Assembly (NCBI GenBank): GCA_037387425.1
Contig: JARRLC010000050.1
Location: forward strand, 1 to 18,270
Reading direction: 5' to 3'
DNA from: JARRLC01 sp037387425
GTDB taxonomy: Bacteria > Pseudomonadota > Alphaproteobacteria > Rhizobiales > Rhodomicrobiaceae
DNA length: 18,270 nt
The notes below the pieces were generated by a model. The model was not told the DNA's origin. It searched no databases and saw only the letters and a program-made list of their open reading frames with translations. Of this stretch, positions 1 to 7,723 are shown piece after piece (position 1 is the stretch's first letter; each line of letters starts with the position of its first letter). The position numbers and the translations under genes are program-made.

Positions 1-944
1 CCTTCATCGTCACCATCGCCATGCTGCATCTCGGCAATAACATGACCTGGCCGGTGTCGCTCCTCGGTTCGAAGAGCTACATCCTGTATTCAGGTGTGCA
101 AGACGCTATGACGCAGTGGTGGTACGGCCACAATGCTGTGGGCTTCTTCTTGACCGCCGGCTTCCTTGGCATGATGTACTACTTTGTGCCAAAACGCGCC
201 GAACGGCCGGTCTATTCCTATAAGTTGTCGATTGTGCACTTTTGGGCATTGATCTTCACCTATATTTGGGCTGGACCTCACCACTTGCATTGGACTGCAT
301 TGCCTGACTGGGTTCAGACACTTGGCATGGTCTTGTCGATCATTCTGTGGATGCCCTCATGGGGTGGTATGATTAACGGCCTGATGACGCTTTCTGGCGC
401 CTGGGACAAGCTGCGCACCGACCCGGTGATCCGCTTCCTGGTGGTGTCGGTAGCCTTCTACGGCATGTCCACCTTTGAAGGCCCGCTGATGTCCATTAAA
501 GCCGTCAACTCGCTGTCGCACTACACTGACTGGACAGTCGGTCACGTGCATTCCGGCGCTTTGGGCTGGGTGGCCATGGTTACCTTCGGCTCCGTCTACT
601 GCCTCGTTCCGTGGCTGTGGCGGCGTAAGAAGCTGTATTCCGATATGCTGGTGGAATGGCACTTCTGGATCTGTACGCTTGGTATTCTGCTCTACATCAC
701 CTCGATGTGGGTGTCAGGTATCATGCAAGGCCTGATGTGGCGCGCCTATAACAGCTTTGGTGTGTTGGATTACGAGTTCATCAACACCGTGGAAGCTATG
801 CATACGTACTACATCATCCGTGCAACTGGCGGCGTGCTGTTTGTACTTGGTGCAATCATCATGGTCTACAACCTTTGGATGACGGTTGCTGCTCAGCCTG
901 CAGAAGCTAAAGGCGCAGCCGCTCAACCGTCTCCAGCTGAATAA
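1..944 (+). CDS. ccoN: cbb3-type cytochrome c oxidase subunit I (CcoN/FixN), 5'-truncated by the window
   Basis: This is the catalytic heme-copper subunit of the cbb3 oxidase, an integral inner-membrane protein that reduces oxygen to water and pumps protons. The reading frame is open from base 3, so the gene begins upstream. About 314 C-terminal residues are visible of a family that is usually near 480. Ligand motifs are intact. WYGHNAV (His codon 129-131) carries a Cu-B histidine. YIWAGPHH carries the tyrosine that in this family is cross-linked to a Cu-B histidine, plus the two other Cu-B histidines. TFEGP carries the conserved glutamate, and GHVHSGALGW (His codons 543-545 and 549-551) carries the axial ligands of heme b3 and heme b. 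The rest is a series of hydrophobic helices ending in an Ala/Pro-rich tail. ccoO follows after 12 bases. The ATG at base 21 is internal, not the start. The identification is secure. Confidence 0.97.
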   Translation, partial: FIVTIAMLHLGNNMTWPVSLLGSKSYILYSGVQDAMTQWWYGHNAVGFFLTAGFLGMMYYFVPKRAERPVYSYKLSIVHFWALIFTYIWAGPHHLHWTALPDWVQTLGMVLSIILWMPSWGGMINGLMTLSGAWDKLRTDPVIRFLVVSVAFYGMSTFEGPLMSIKAVNSLSHYTDWTVGHVHSGALGWVAMVTFGSVYCLVPWLWRRKKLYSDMLVEWHFWICTLGILLYITSMWVSGIMQGLMWRAYNSFGVLDYEFINTVEAMHTYYIIRATGGVLFVLGAIIMVYNLWMTVAAQPAEAKGAAAQPSPAE

Positions 945-956
945 GGAGGGATAATA

Positions 957-1718
957 ATGGCTTATGGACATGGAGTTCTCGAAAGACACTCCCTCCTTCT
1001 GACAATAGGCATTTTGCTTGTAGTCTCCATCGGCGGTCTCGTCGAGATCGCCCCACTGTTCTGGCTCAGTTCAACGATCGAAAAAGTAGAGGGTATGCGC
1101 CCCTACTCGCCGTTGGAACTGGCTGGACGGAACATCTATATCCGTGAAGGCTGCTATCTGTGCCATAGCCAGCAGATCCGCTCGCTCCGCGATGAGATCG
1201 AACGTTATGGCCACTACAGCCTTGCTGCGGAAAGCATGTACGATCACCCCTTCCAATGGGGTTCAAAACGTACCGGCCCGGATCTTGCTCGGGTCGGCGG
1301 CAAGTTCTCTGACGAATGGCATAAAGCTCACATGAAAGATCCGCGCGCCATGGTGCCGAAATCTGTCATGCCAGGCTATCCTTTCCTTGCTCAGAACGAA
1401 CTCAAGTATGACGACATCGAAGCTCACATGAAAGCTGTGCAGACTGTAGATAGCGTCGTGCAAGGTAAAGGCGTGCCCATCTACACGGATGAGCATATCA
1501 AAAACGCTAAGGCTGATCTTGAAGCTCAGGCGGCTGGAAATGCTGAATCCGAAGCGGCTAAAACACTGTTAACCCGCTATCCAAAAGCTGTGGTGCGTCC
1601 TTTCGACGGCGATCCCAAAAAGATCACCGAGTTGGATGCTTTGGTTGCCTATTTGCAAATGCTCGGAACCTTGGTGGACTTTGCGAAGTTCGACCACTCC
1701 GGGCCTAACTTGAGATAG
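957..1718 (+). CDS. ccoO: cbb3-type cytochrome c oxidase subunit II (CcoO/FixO), monoheme cytochrome c
   Basis: This is the membrane-anchored monoheme c subunit that passes electrons from CcoP to the CcoN active site on the periplasmic side. The protein has 253 residues. An N-terminal helix (about residues 10-35) is an uncleaved anchor. The heme c site CYLCH lies at residues 66-70, and the distal ligand is probably Met138 in SVMPGYPFL. The C-terminal part contains the helical stretch ending in ALVAYLQMLGT that is typical of the family. The start ATG is preceded by a strong Shine-Dalgarno sequence (ggaggg) that overlaps the end of ccoN. Length, motifs and position between ccoN and ccoQ all agree. 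Confidence 0.97.
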   Translation: MAYGHGVLERHSLLLTIGILLVVSIGGLVEIAPLFWLSSTIEKVEGMRPYSPLELAGRNIYIREGCYLCHSQQIRSLRDEIERYGHYSLAAESMYDHPFQWGSKRTGPDLARVGGKFSDEWHKAHMKDPRAMVPKSVMPGYPFLAQNELKYDDIEAHMKAVQTVDSVVQGKGVPIYTDEHIKNAKADLEAQAAGNAESEAAKTLLTRYPKAVVRPFDGDPKKITELDALVAYLQMLGTLVDFAKFDHSGPNLR

Positions 1719-1729
1719 GAACTAACACG

Positions 1730-1936
1730 ATGGGTAATGAACACGCTTTTACTCATGAAGCGTTTCAAGGAGTCGCCGCCACTGTGGGGCTCATACTATT
1801 CATCGTGGCGTTTGCGCTGGTCCTGATCTATGCCTTCTTGCCTAGTAACAAGAAGACATTTGATCGGGCCAGCCGCCTACCGCTTGATAAGGATTTAGAC
1901 GACAATTCGCCGAGAGGACAAAATGGCCAATCCTGA
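1730..1936 (+). CDS. ccoQ: cbb3-type oxidase small subunit CcoQ/FixQ
   Basis: This is a 68-residue, single-helix membrane protein of the CcoQ (FixQ) family, a non-catalytic subunit that in studied bacteria stabilises the oxidase or its association with CcoP. One transmembrane segment (about residues 17-36) is followed by the family-like motif YAFLPSNKKTFDRASRLPL and an acidic cytoplasmic tail. It starts 11 bases after ccoO, behind an agga-type ribosome site. Its last 14 bases overlap the start of ccoP, which suggests coupled translation. The sequence itself is weakly conserved in this family, so the call rests on the FLPSNKK-like motif, size and position. Confidence 0.93.
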   Translation: MGNEHAFTHEAFQGVAATVGLILFIVAFALVLIYAFLPSNKKTFDRASRLPLDKDLDDNSPRGQNGQS

Positions 1937-2819
1937 AATTGACGACGTCACTGGCGTCGAAACTACCGGCCATGAATGGGACGGTATTAAGGAACTGAAC
2001 AAGCCACTTCCTACATGGTGGGTCTGGGTATTCTGGGTTACGATAATCTGGGGTATCGGATACACCATCGTGTACCCTTCATGGCCTACATTTGGCGACT
2101 ACTATGTAAAGGGCATTTGGAATTGGCATTCGCGTGAAGCGGCTATGAACGAAGTTAAAGCCGGTCGCGAATTACACGCCGACAAATATAAGGCGATGCT
2201 GAGCATGCCGGTAACCGAGTTGAAAGACAAAGACCCGGAACTGTTCAAATTCGCTGCGGCAACTGGCAAGGTGCTCTTCGCTGACTACTGCGCTCCCTGC
2301 CACCAAACCAATGGTAAAGGCACAAAAGGCTACCCGAATCTTCAAGATGACGATTGGCTCTATGGTGGCACAATCGAAGACATCAACACCACGATCAAAC
2401 ATGGCGTTCGTAGTGGTGATGAAGATGAACGTAGTGGCGGCCAAACCATGCCTGCTAAAGGCGTCAGTGGAGACCTGACTGAAGAACAGATCAATCAGGT
2501 TACCGAATACGTCCTGTCACTTTCGGGCAATAGCTCCGATAAGGCAGCGGCTGAAAGCGGTAAAGCTGTCTTCAACGATGCTGGCGGTTGCTCAGGTTGC
2601 CATGGTGAAGACGCCAAAGGCGCCAAAGGCGGTAACGGTATCCCCGGTTCGCCTGACCTCACCGATGCTATCTGGCTCTATGGCGGCAAAAAAGCCGACA
2701 TCAAAGAGACTATCACTGCTGGGCGCGGTGGTGTGATGCCCGCATGGGCCCCACGCTTTGCCAAAGACCCAAGTGCAATCGTGAGACTGACTGCTTACGT
2801 TTACTCGTTGAGCAAGTAA
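1923..2819 (+). CDS. ccoP: cbb3-type cytochrome c oxidase subunit III (CcoP/FixP), diheme cytochrome c
   Basis: This is the diheme subunit that receives electrons from soluble or membrane cytochrome c and feeds CcoO. The protein has 298 residues, a normal family length. Residues 1-30 resemble the FixP N-terminal domain (DDVTGVETTGHEWDGIKELN-type). A Trp-rich membrane helix follows at about 32-52, with the conserved YPSWP just after it. Two cytochrome c domains come next. Heme site 1 is CAPCH at 123-127 with probable ligand Met176 (TMPAKG). Heme site 2 is CSGCH at 223-227 with probable ligand Met272 (VMPAW). The start codon lies inside the end of ccoQ and has gagagg upstream. A hairpin lies just past the stop codon, so this may be the end of a first transcript. 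Confidence 0.97.
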   Translation: MANPEIDDVTGVETTGHEWDGIKELNKPLPTWWVWVFWVTIIWGIGYTIVYPSWPTFGDYYVKGIWNWHSREAAMNEVKAGRELHADKYKAMLSMPVTELKDKDPELFKFAAATGKVLFADYCAPCHQTNGKGTKGYPNLQDDDWLYGGTIEDINTTIKHGVRSGDEDERSGGQTMPAKGVSGDLTEEQINQVTEYVLSLSGNSSDKAAAESGKAVFNDAGGCSGCHGEDAKGAKGGNGIPGSPDLTDAIWLYGGKKADIKETITAGRGGVMPAWAPRFAKDPSAIVRLTAYVYSLSK

Positions 2820-2830
2820 TCTACGCTACG

Positions 2831-2868
2831 TCTGGCAGATCTCCCATCTATACGGAAGGTCTGCCAGA
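2831..2868 (+). terminator. Hairpin after ccoP, possible terminator or processing site
   Basis: A near-perfect inverted repeat starts 12 bases after the ccoP stop. The arms pair over 12 bases (one G-U) plus two more G-C pairs past one mismatch, around an eight-base loop. Only a short, mixed T stretch (gctttgc) follows, so intrinsic termination may be weak. It could be a partial terminator or an mRNA-stabilising structure that sets the ratio of structural genes to assembly genes. The function is inferred; the repeat itself is plainly visible. Confidence 0.55.
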
Positions 2869-2934
2869 GCTTTGCATAAACTGTGCTACTTGATATATTT
2901 GCTCTTTCGCACCTAACATGGCCGGAACCCCGAT

Positions 2935-4425
2935 ATGAACTCTACAGAGACGCATAAGGAAGCAGCGCCTGGCATCATGCAAAGTGATGTAAAGGCCGTA
3001 AACTCCAAACAAGAGACTAACCTTTTTTCTACCCGTCAAGCCATCTATCCTAAACGCGCTTCAGGTACATTCCGTAATATTAAATGGCTAGTAATGGCCA
3101 TTACCCTCGGTATTTATTACGGCTTACCATGGATACGCTGGCATCGCGCCGAAGGACTGCCCGACCAGGCGTTCCTGCTCGATTTTGCCCATCAGCGCAT
3201 GTATCTCTTCGGCGTAGAGCTTTGGGCCCAGGAACTTTACTACGTTACCGGCATTCTGATCATAAGTGCGCTTGCACTGTTTATGGTTACCGCCATCGCT
3301 GGACGCGTCTGGTGCGGCTATGCCTGTCCACAAACGGTGTGGACCGATCTGATGGTCGCAGTGGAACATTTCTGGCAAGGCGACCGCAACGCCCGTATCC
3401 GCCTCTCCAAGCAGAAATGGGGCTTCGAAAAACTCTGGAAATTCGCTGCGACGCATATCAGTTGGCTGCTCATTGGCGTGTTAACTGGCGGCGCCTCCGT
3501 GTTCTATTTCCGGGACGCACCAACCCTTGCCTACGAATTTGCGACTTTTAGCGCACCTTCGGTCGCCTACATCTTCGTCGGCATTTTCGGGCTATCAACC
3601 TATGTGCTCGGCGCAATCGCGCGTGAGCAAGTCTGCATCTATATGTGCCCGTGGCCACGTATCCAAGGCGCTATGTTCGACGCAGACTCCTTGCTTGTTA
3701 CCTATCGCGGATTTCGTGGCGAACCACGTGGCCCGCACAGAAAAGGTCAATCTTGGGAAGGTCGCGGCGATTGCATCGATTGCAAACAATGCGTTGCCGT
3801 TTGCCCAATGGGCATCGATATCCGTCACGGGCCACAGCTCGAATGCATTCAGTGCGCCTTGTGTATCGACGCCTGTGACTCCATCATGAAGCAGATTGGG
3901 CGGCCCACGAAACTCATCGCTTATGACAGCTACCGTAACCTGGAAGCGGAAAGTCACGGTGAGCGCGTCAAAATCAAGCCGATCCGTCCGCGCACGATGG
4001 TGTACATCTCTGCGGTGACGATTGTAACCGCCATCATGGCTTTCTTCTTTGTGCAAAGACCGATTTTGGTCATGCAAGTCTCAGCAGAGCGTAACCCGCT
4101 TTTCGTACAGCTTTCCAATGGCAGCATCCGCAATACCTTTATCTTGCGCATCCAAAACAAGCGTTACGAAAAACGCCGTTTTGCCATTAGCACTGAAGGT
4201 CTGCCTACAGGAAAACTCGTCATTGCTGGACGCGATAAAGAAGCCAATCCAGTGGTCTCAGTTGATCCTGACGATGTGGAACCCATCAAAGTGTTTCTGA
4301 GCCTGCCGCGTGAAGCCGTGAAAAAGTTGCCTTCCGAGAACACACCATTCAAATTCGTGGCGAAGGACTTGGACGACGGCACAATCGCACGCTATAGTAC
4401 GACGTTCAGAAGCCCCGAAAAATAG
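2935..4425 (+). CDS. ccoG: cbb3 oxidase accessory protein CcoG/FixG, membrane polyferredoxin
   Basis: This is an inner-membrane iron-sulfur protein of the RdxA/FixG family, reported to act in copper reduction or delivery during cbb3 assembly. The protein has 496 residues, a normal family length. Hydrophobic helices are visible near residues 45-65, 100-122, 175-195, 205-225 and 355-375. Cysteine motifs CGYACP and CIYMCPWPRIQ flank the central helices. A two-cluster ferredoxin region begins at Cys280 with CIDCKQCVAVCP, followed by CIQCALCIDAC. The C-terminal quarter lacks cysteines and matches the Ig-like FixG C-terminal domain (FVQLSNGSIRNTF-type start). The Shine-Dalgarno sequence before the chosen ATG is weak. 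It opens the assembly-gene half of the locus and is followed by ccoH after 11 bases. Confidence 0.96.
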   Translation: MNSTETHKEAAPGIMQSDVKAVNSKQETNLFSTRQAIYPKRASGTFRNIKWLVMAITLGIYYGLPWIRWHRAEGLPDQAFLLDFAHQRMYLFGVELWAQELYYVTGILIISALALFMVTAIAGRVWCGYACPQTVWTDLMVAVEHFWQGDRNARIRLSKQKWGFEKLWKFAATHISWLLIGVLTGGASVFYFRDAPTLAYEFATFSAPSVAYIFVGIFGLSTYVLGAIAREQVCIYMCPWPRIQGAMFDADSLLVTYRGFRGEPRGPHRKGQSWEGRGDCIDCKQCVAVCPMGIDIRHGPQLECIQCALCIDACDSIMKQIGRPTKLIAYDSYRNLEAESHGERVKIKPIRPRTMVYISAVTIVTAIMAFFFVQRPILVMQVSAERNPLFVQLSNGSIRNTFILRIQNKRYEKRRFAISTEGLPTGKLVIAGRDKEANPVVSVDPDDVEPIKVFLSLPREAVKKLPSENTPFKFVAKDLDDGTIARYSTTFRSPEK

Positions 4426-4436
4426 CTGGAAATCCT

Positions 4437-4928
4437 ATGAAAGAACTGACCGGTCGCCACGTCCTGTATATTCTGTTTGGGTTCTTTGGGGTGATATTCC
4501 TCGCGAATTTCATCATGGTCTACAAAGCCGTGAGCACCTTCAATGGCGCCGAAGCGCACGCCTATTCGCAAGGTGTGCACTATAACAATCGAATTGCGTT
4601 CCAAAAACGCCAGGATGATCTGCACTGGTCGCACAAAGTGGAGTTCGGTGACAACGGCATTGTCCGTGTTACTTTCACCGATAAGGCCAATGCCCCTGTA
4701 ACTGGGTTAACCCTGACAGGCGACATTGGCCGTCCAGCCTCCAGCCGCTATACACAGCAACTTGCATTCAGCGAAACCAGTTCCGGTATCTATACGGCGT
4801 CTCCTAAGTCGTTAGAGCACGGGAACTGGGTCGTTTCGCTCGCCGTTTCAAAGGGACAGGAACAAAGCGAGCAGCCTATTTACCGGTTGAAGGAGCGTAT
4901 ATGTCTCATAAAATGCTATCAGGAATAG
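4437..4928 (+). CDS. ccoH: FixH/CcoH family protein, cbb3 oxidase assembly
   Basis: This is a single-pass membrane protein of the FixH family, needed for assembly and maturation of the cbb3 oxidase and thought to work with the copper ATPase CcoI. The protein has 163 residues. A short cytoplasmic start (MKELTGRHVLY) leads into one helix (about 8-33), then the conserved FNGAEAHAYSQGVHYNN region and a periplasmic beta-rich domain ending in a charged tail. The sequence after the helix has the usual FixH features of a YxxGxxYN-like stretch and an F-G-D-N-G strand. Its last 28 bases overlap ccoI in another frame, a sign of coupled translation. Confidence 0.92.
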   Translation: MKELTGRHVLYILFGFFGVIFLANFIMVYKAVSTFNGAEAHAYSQGVHYNNRIAFQKRQDDLHWSHKVEFGDNGIVRVTFTDKANAPVTGLTLTGDIGRPASSRYTQQLAFSETSSGIYTASPKSLEHGNWVVSLAVSKGQEQSEQPIYRLKERICLIKCYQE

Positions 4929-7216
4929 ACGAGAATAACACCGCTCCTGCTGTTGAGCAGCCAGACAACGGAACGCCTGAAAACGACGACGCAGATAACG
5001 CACAAGAATCCGCAGTTCTCTGCGTCGCAAATATGAATTGTGGCGGCTGCATGCGCAAAGTGGAGCGTGCTCTCGAAGCCGCTCCTGGCGTCACCAGCAC
5101 CCGCGCACACCTCACGGCCAAACGTGTCGCCATCAGCTTCGATGCCTCAAAAACCAATGTCGAAGACCTGATCTCCACACTTGACCAAGCCGGCTACAAC
5201 GCGGCGCCGCTCGTTGCCAGCGAAAACGCCGATGACGACAAGCTCGACAAGTTCTTTCTCACTTGCCTGGGCGTGGCAGGCTTTGCCGCAATGAACATCA
5301 TGCTCTTCTCCGTCTCTGTCTGGTCAGGCAGCGGCGACAGCATGAGCAACGAAACGCGCAGCCTGTTCCATTGGCTCTCCGCGATTATCGCGTTTCCAGC
5401 CATCATTTACGCCGGGCAACCGTTCTTCCATTCGGCATGGCGGGCGCTGCGCGTGTTCCACCTCAACATGGACGTGCCAATTTCCCTGGCCATCCTCCTG
5501 GCCACAGGCATGAGCCTGTTTCAGACCATTATCGGCACCGATAAGGTGTATTTCGACGCAGCAACCATGCTGCTGTTCTTCCTGCTATTTGGCCGCTTCC
5601 TCGACCAGCGCATGCGCACGCGCGCCAAAGGCGCCGCGCAAAACCTGCTGAAAATGCGCGCACAAAGCGCGATGGTCGTGCAACCCGATGGCTCCACGCA
5701 CCGCTTAGATGCTGAAGCGCTAATGCCCGGCATGCGTATTGCCGTGGCGAGTGGCGAGCGCTTCCCCGCTGACGGAACCGTCGCTTCCGGTAACTCTGAA
5801 GCCGATGAAAGCTTGCTGACCGGTGAAAGCCTGCCGCGCGCCATCACACCAGGGGCCGAGGTCTTCGCCGGAACCGTTAACCTGGGCGCGGCAGTAGAAT
5901 TTACCGCCACCAAAACCGAAGGCGACACGGTGCTGGCCGAACTTTCCCGGCTGATGGAGAGCGCCGAACAAGCGCGCGGGCGCTATGTTCGCCTAGCTGA
6001 CCGGGCGGCCAATCTATACGCTCCCGCCGTGCATCTCTTGGCGCTGGCGACGTTTATCGGCTGGCTGCTATTGGGCGTGAGCTGGGAATCCGCATTGGAA
6101 ACCGCTATCGCCGTGCTGATTATCACCTGCCCTTGCGCACTGGCTCTGGCCGTTCCCGCCGTGCAAGTGGCGGCATCCAGCCGCCTGTTCGCAAATGGCG
6201 TACTTGTGAAGGCTCCTGACGGGCTGGAACGTCTTGCGGAAGTTGACACCATCGTTTTCGATAAAACCGGTACGCTCACCCATGGCAAACCCGCCGTGCT
6301 GAACGCAGATACGTTCAACACCGAAATATTGCAGAGCGCCGCTGGTCTTGCCCTGGCCAGCCGTCACCCAAATGCGGCGGCAATCGTTAAAATCGCTAAG
6401 GATCGCCTCGGCGCCGATGCACTTCAGCGCACTGAGGGTGTGAGCGAAACCCCAGGGGCTGGCCTTATGGCGGTTTCCGAAGCAGGCGAGGAACGCTTAG
6501 GCTCCGCAGAATGGTGCGGCATCACAGATGAAACACACGCCAGCACCGCCTCGTTGTGGTACACGCGTCCAGGACTTGAGCCCGTTAGCTTTCAACTTGC
6601 CGACACCTTGCGCAGCGATGCCGTTGAAACGCTAAAAACTCTGCAAGACGCCGGTTATTCCGTAGAACTCCTTTCTGGAGACCGCGCCGACGCCGTAGAA
6701 CCAGTCGCCCGCGAACTCGGCATCAGCAACTGGCGCGCTGGCTGCAAACCGCAAGACAAAATCGAACGACTGGGTGAACTGAAAGCTGCTGGCCGCAAAA
6801 CGCTCATGGTGGGCGACGGGTTGAACGACGCCCCTGCGCTCGCCGCAGCGCATGCTTCGCTCTCGCCCTCCTCAGCCGCCGATATCAGCCAAATCGCATC
6901 CGACGCCATTTTCCAAAGCGAGCGAATGCATGCTGTCATTGATCTACTGGCGACTGCGCAAAAAGCGCAGCGCATGGCGTTCTCGAACTTTGCCCTCGCC
7001 GGTATGTATAATGCCGTGTTCGTCCCCATTGCCGCCGCCGGGATGGTGACGCCGTTTATCGCCGCAATCGCAATGTCCTCGTCTTCAATATTCGTCACCG
7101 CGAATGCACTTCGCTTACGCGGTATGAAACTGCGTCTGCGAGTACGCAAGAATACCGGACAGCATCAGCCAACGAACCAAAACGGACAGCACAAAGGTTT
7201 CCAAGCGGCGCAGTGA
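4901..7216 (+). CDS. ccoI: P1B-type copper-transporting ATPase CcoI/FixI
   Basis: This is a heavy-metal P-type ATPase of the FixI/CopA2 class, which exports copper for insertion into the cbb3 active site rather than for detoxification. The protein has 771 residues. After an acidic, low-complexity N terminus comes a heavy-metal-associated domain with MNCGGC (Cys47, Cys50). Helices precede an actuator domain with LTGESLP. The membrane metal site is CPC at 410-412. The phosphorylated aspartate is Asp454 in DKTGTLTHGKP. The nucleotide domain has SRHPNAAA, and the hinge has GDGLNDAPALA. The last two helices are followed by a Gln/Asn-rich polar tail. The start is set by aaggag at 4890-4895, ten to five bases before the ATG inside ccoH. 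All catalytic motifs are intact. Confidence 0.96.
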   Translation: MSHKMLSGIDENNTAPAVEQPDNGTPENDDADNAQESAVLCVANMNCGGCMRKVERALEAAPGVTSTRAHLTAKRVAISFDASKTNVEDLISTLDQAGYNAAPLVASENADDDKLDKFFLTCLGVAGFAAMNIMLFSVSVWSGSGDSMSNETRSLFHWLSAIIAFPAIIYAGQPFFHSAWRALRVFHLNMDVPISLAILLATGMSLFQTIIGTDKVYFDAATMLLFFLLFGRFLDQRMRTRAKGAAQNLLKMRAQSAMVVQPDGSTHRLDAEALMPGMRIAVASGERFPADGTVASGNSEADESLLTGESLPRAITPGAEVFAGTVNLGAAVEFTATKTEGDTVLAELSRLMESAEQARGRYVRLADRAANLYAPAVHLLALATFIGWLLLGVSWESALETAIAVLIITCPCALALAVPAVQVAASSRLFANGVLVKAPDGLERLAEVDTIVFDKTGTLTHGKPAVLNADTFNTEILQSAAGLALASRHPNAAAIVKIAKDRLGADALQRTEGVSETPGAGLMAVSEAGEERLGSAEWCGITDETHASTASLWYTRPGLEPVSFQLADTLRSDAVETLKTLQDAGYSVELLSGDRADAVEPVARELGISNWRAGCKPQDKIERLGELKAAGRKTLMVGDGLNDAPALAAAHASLSPSSAADISQIASDAIFQSERMHAVIDLLATAQKAQRMAFSNFALAGMYNAVFVPIAAAGMVTPFIAAIAMSSSSIFVTANALRLRGMKLRLRVRKNTGQHQPTNQNGQHKGFQAAQ

Positions 7217-7244
7217 ACGGGCACTAATCCCGGGGAGAAGTTTT

Positions 7245-7484
7245 ATGAACTCACTGGCCTGGCTGATACCCATGGCGCTGATGCTTAGCCTGTTTGGACT
7301 GGTCATGTTCATATGGGCGATGCGTTCCGGGCAATTCGACGATCTGGAAGGCGCAGCATACCGCATACTGGAAGACGATCCCGAGGAAACCGGTATGCCC
7401 TCTAAAGATGCTCCCAACGCAGATAAGGAAAAAACAGAGACAAAGGGAACTGCAGAGGGAATGGCGGAAGCAAAAAAAGTCTGA
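7245..7484 (+). CDS. ccoS: cbb3-type oxidase assembly protein CcoS
   Basis: This is a small single-helix membrane protein required for cofactor insertion into the cbb3 oxidase. The protein has 79 residues. One transmembrane helix (about 5-27) is followed by the diagnostic SGQFDDLEGAAYRIL segment. That core is about 45 residues, near the usual end of the family. The remaining part is a hydrophilic, Glu/Lys-rich tail of about 35 residues with no recognisable domain. It starts 28 bases after ccoI, behind ggggag. It closes the cco locus, and a transposase relic begins just downstream. Confidence 0.93.
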   Translation: MNSLAWLIPMALMLSLFGLVMFIWAMRSGQFDDLEGAAYRILEDDPEETGMPSKDAPNADKEKTETKGTAEGMAEAKKV

Positions 7485-7492
7485 TAAATCAG

Positions 7493-7648
7493 ATGCTTCC
7501 GTGCGCAGAAACGTTGCGACGGTCAAAAGTTCGTCATTTGCGACAAACTGCTAATGGGTTTTGGAAGGCGCTGGAAGAAGAATTCGGCATCACACAGCAA
7601 CAACGCTGCCGAGTACATAAGGCGAAGCAAAAAATCACCGCCGCCTGA
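7493..7648 (+). pseudogene. Relic of an IS256/mutator-type transposase
   Basis: A 51-codon frame here reads NGFWKALEEEFGITQQ then QRCRVHKAKQKI from about base 7553 to the stop at 7646-7648. From family knowledge this closely resembles the transposase core segment GFWKALEEVFPxTxxQRCWVHK of mutator-type (IS256-family) enzymes. Only about 30 residues of a protein of about 400 are present. The upstream 20 codons (MLPCAETLRRSKV...) do not look like the transposase, and I see no catalytic DDE set or terminal inverted repeats. I read it as decayed insertion-sequence debris rather than a working gene. Chance resemblance is possible, but the QRCxVHK match argues against it. Confidence 0.55.
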
Positions 7649-7699
7649 TTAATGCCAGCGCCGTCACCAAGATTCCTGCATAACTCAAGGGAGAACAGT

Positions 7700-7719
7700 G
7701 CCGGGGAATTTCCCCCGGC
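7700..7719. terminator. GC-rich hairpin between converging ccoS and cbpA, possible bidirectional terminator
   Basis: Seven G-C pairs (gccgggg with ccccggc) flank an A/T loop, four bases beyond the 3' end of the minus-strand co-chaperone gene and downstream of ccoS. Placement between converging genes fits a shared terminator. Neither side has a good T tract, so termination is inferred from position and stem strength. Confidence 0.4.
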
Positions 7720-7723
7720 TGCC

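Noticed and set aside
2890..2904. TTGAT half-site upstream of ccoG, as a possible FNR/FixK anaerobox
   Set aside because: The partner half is TTGCT rather than ATCAA, so the dyad is missing. The main box would be expected upstream of ccoN, outside the window.
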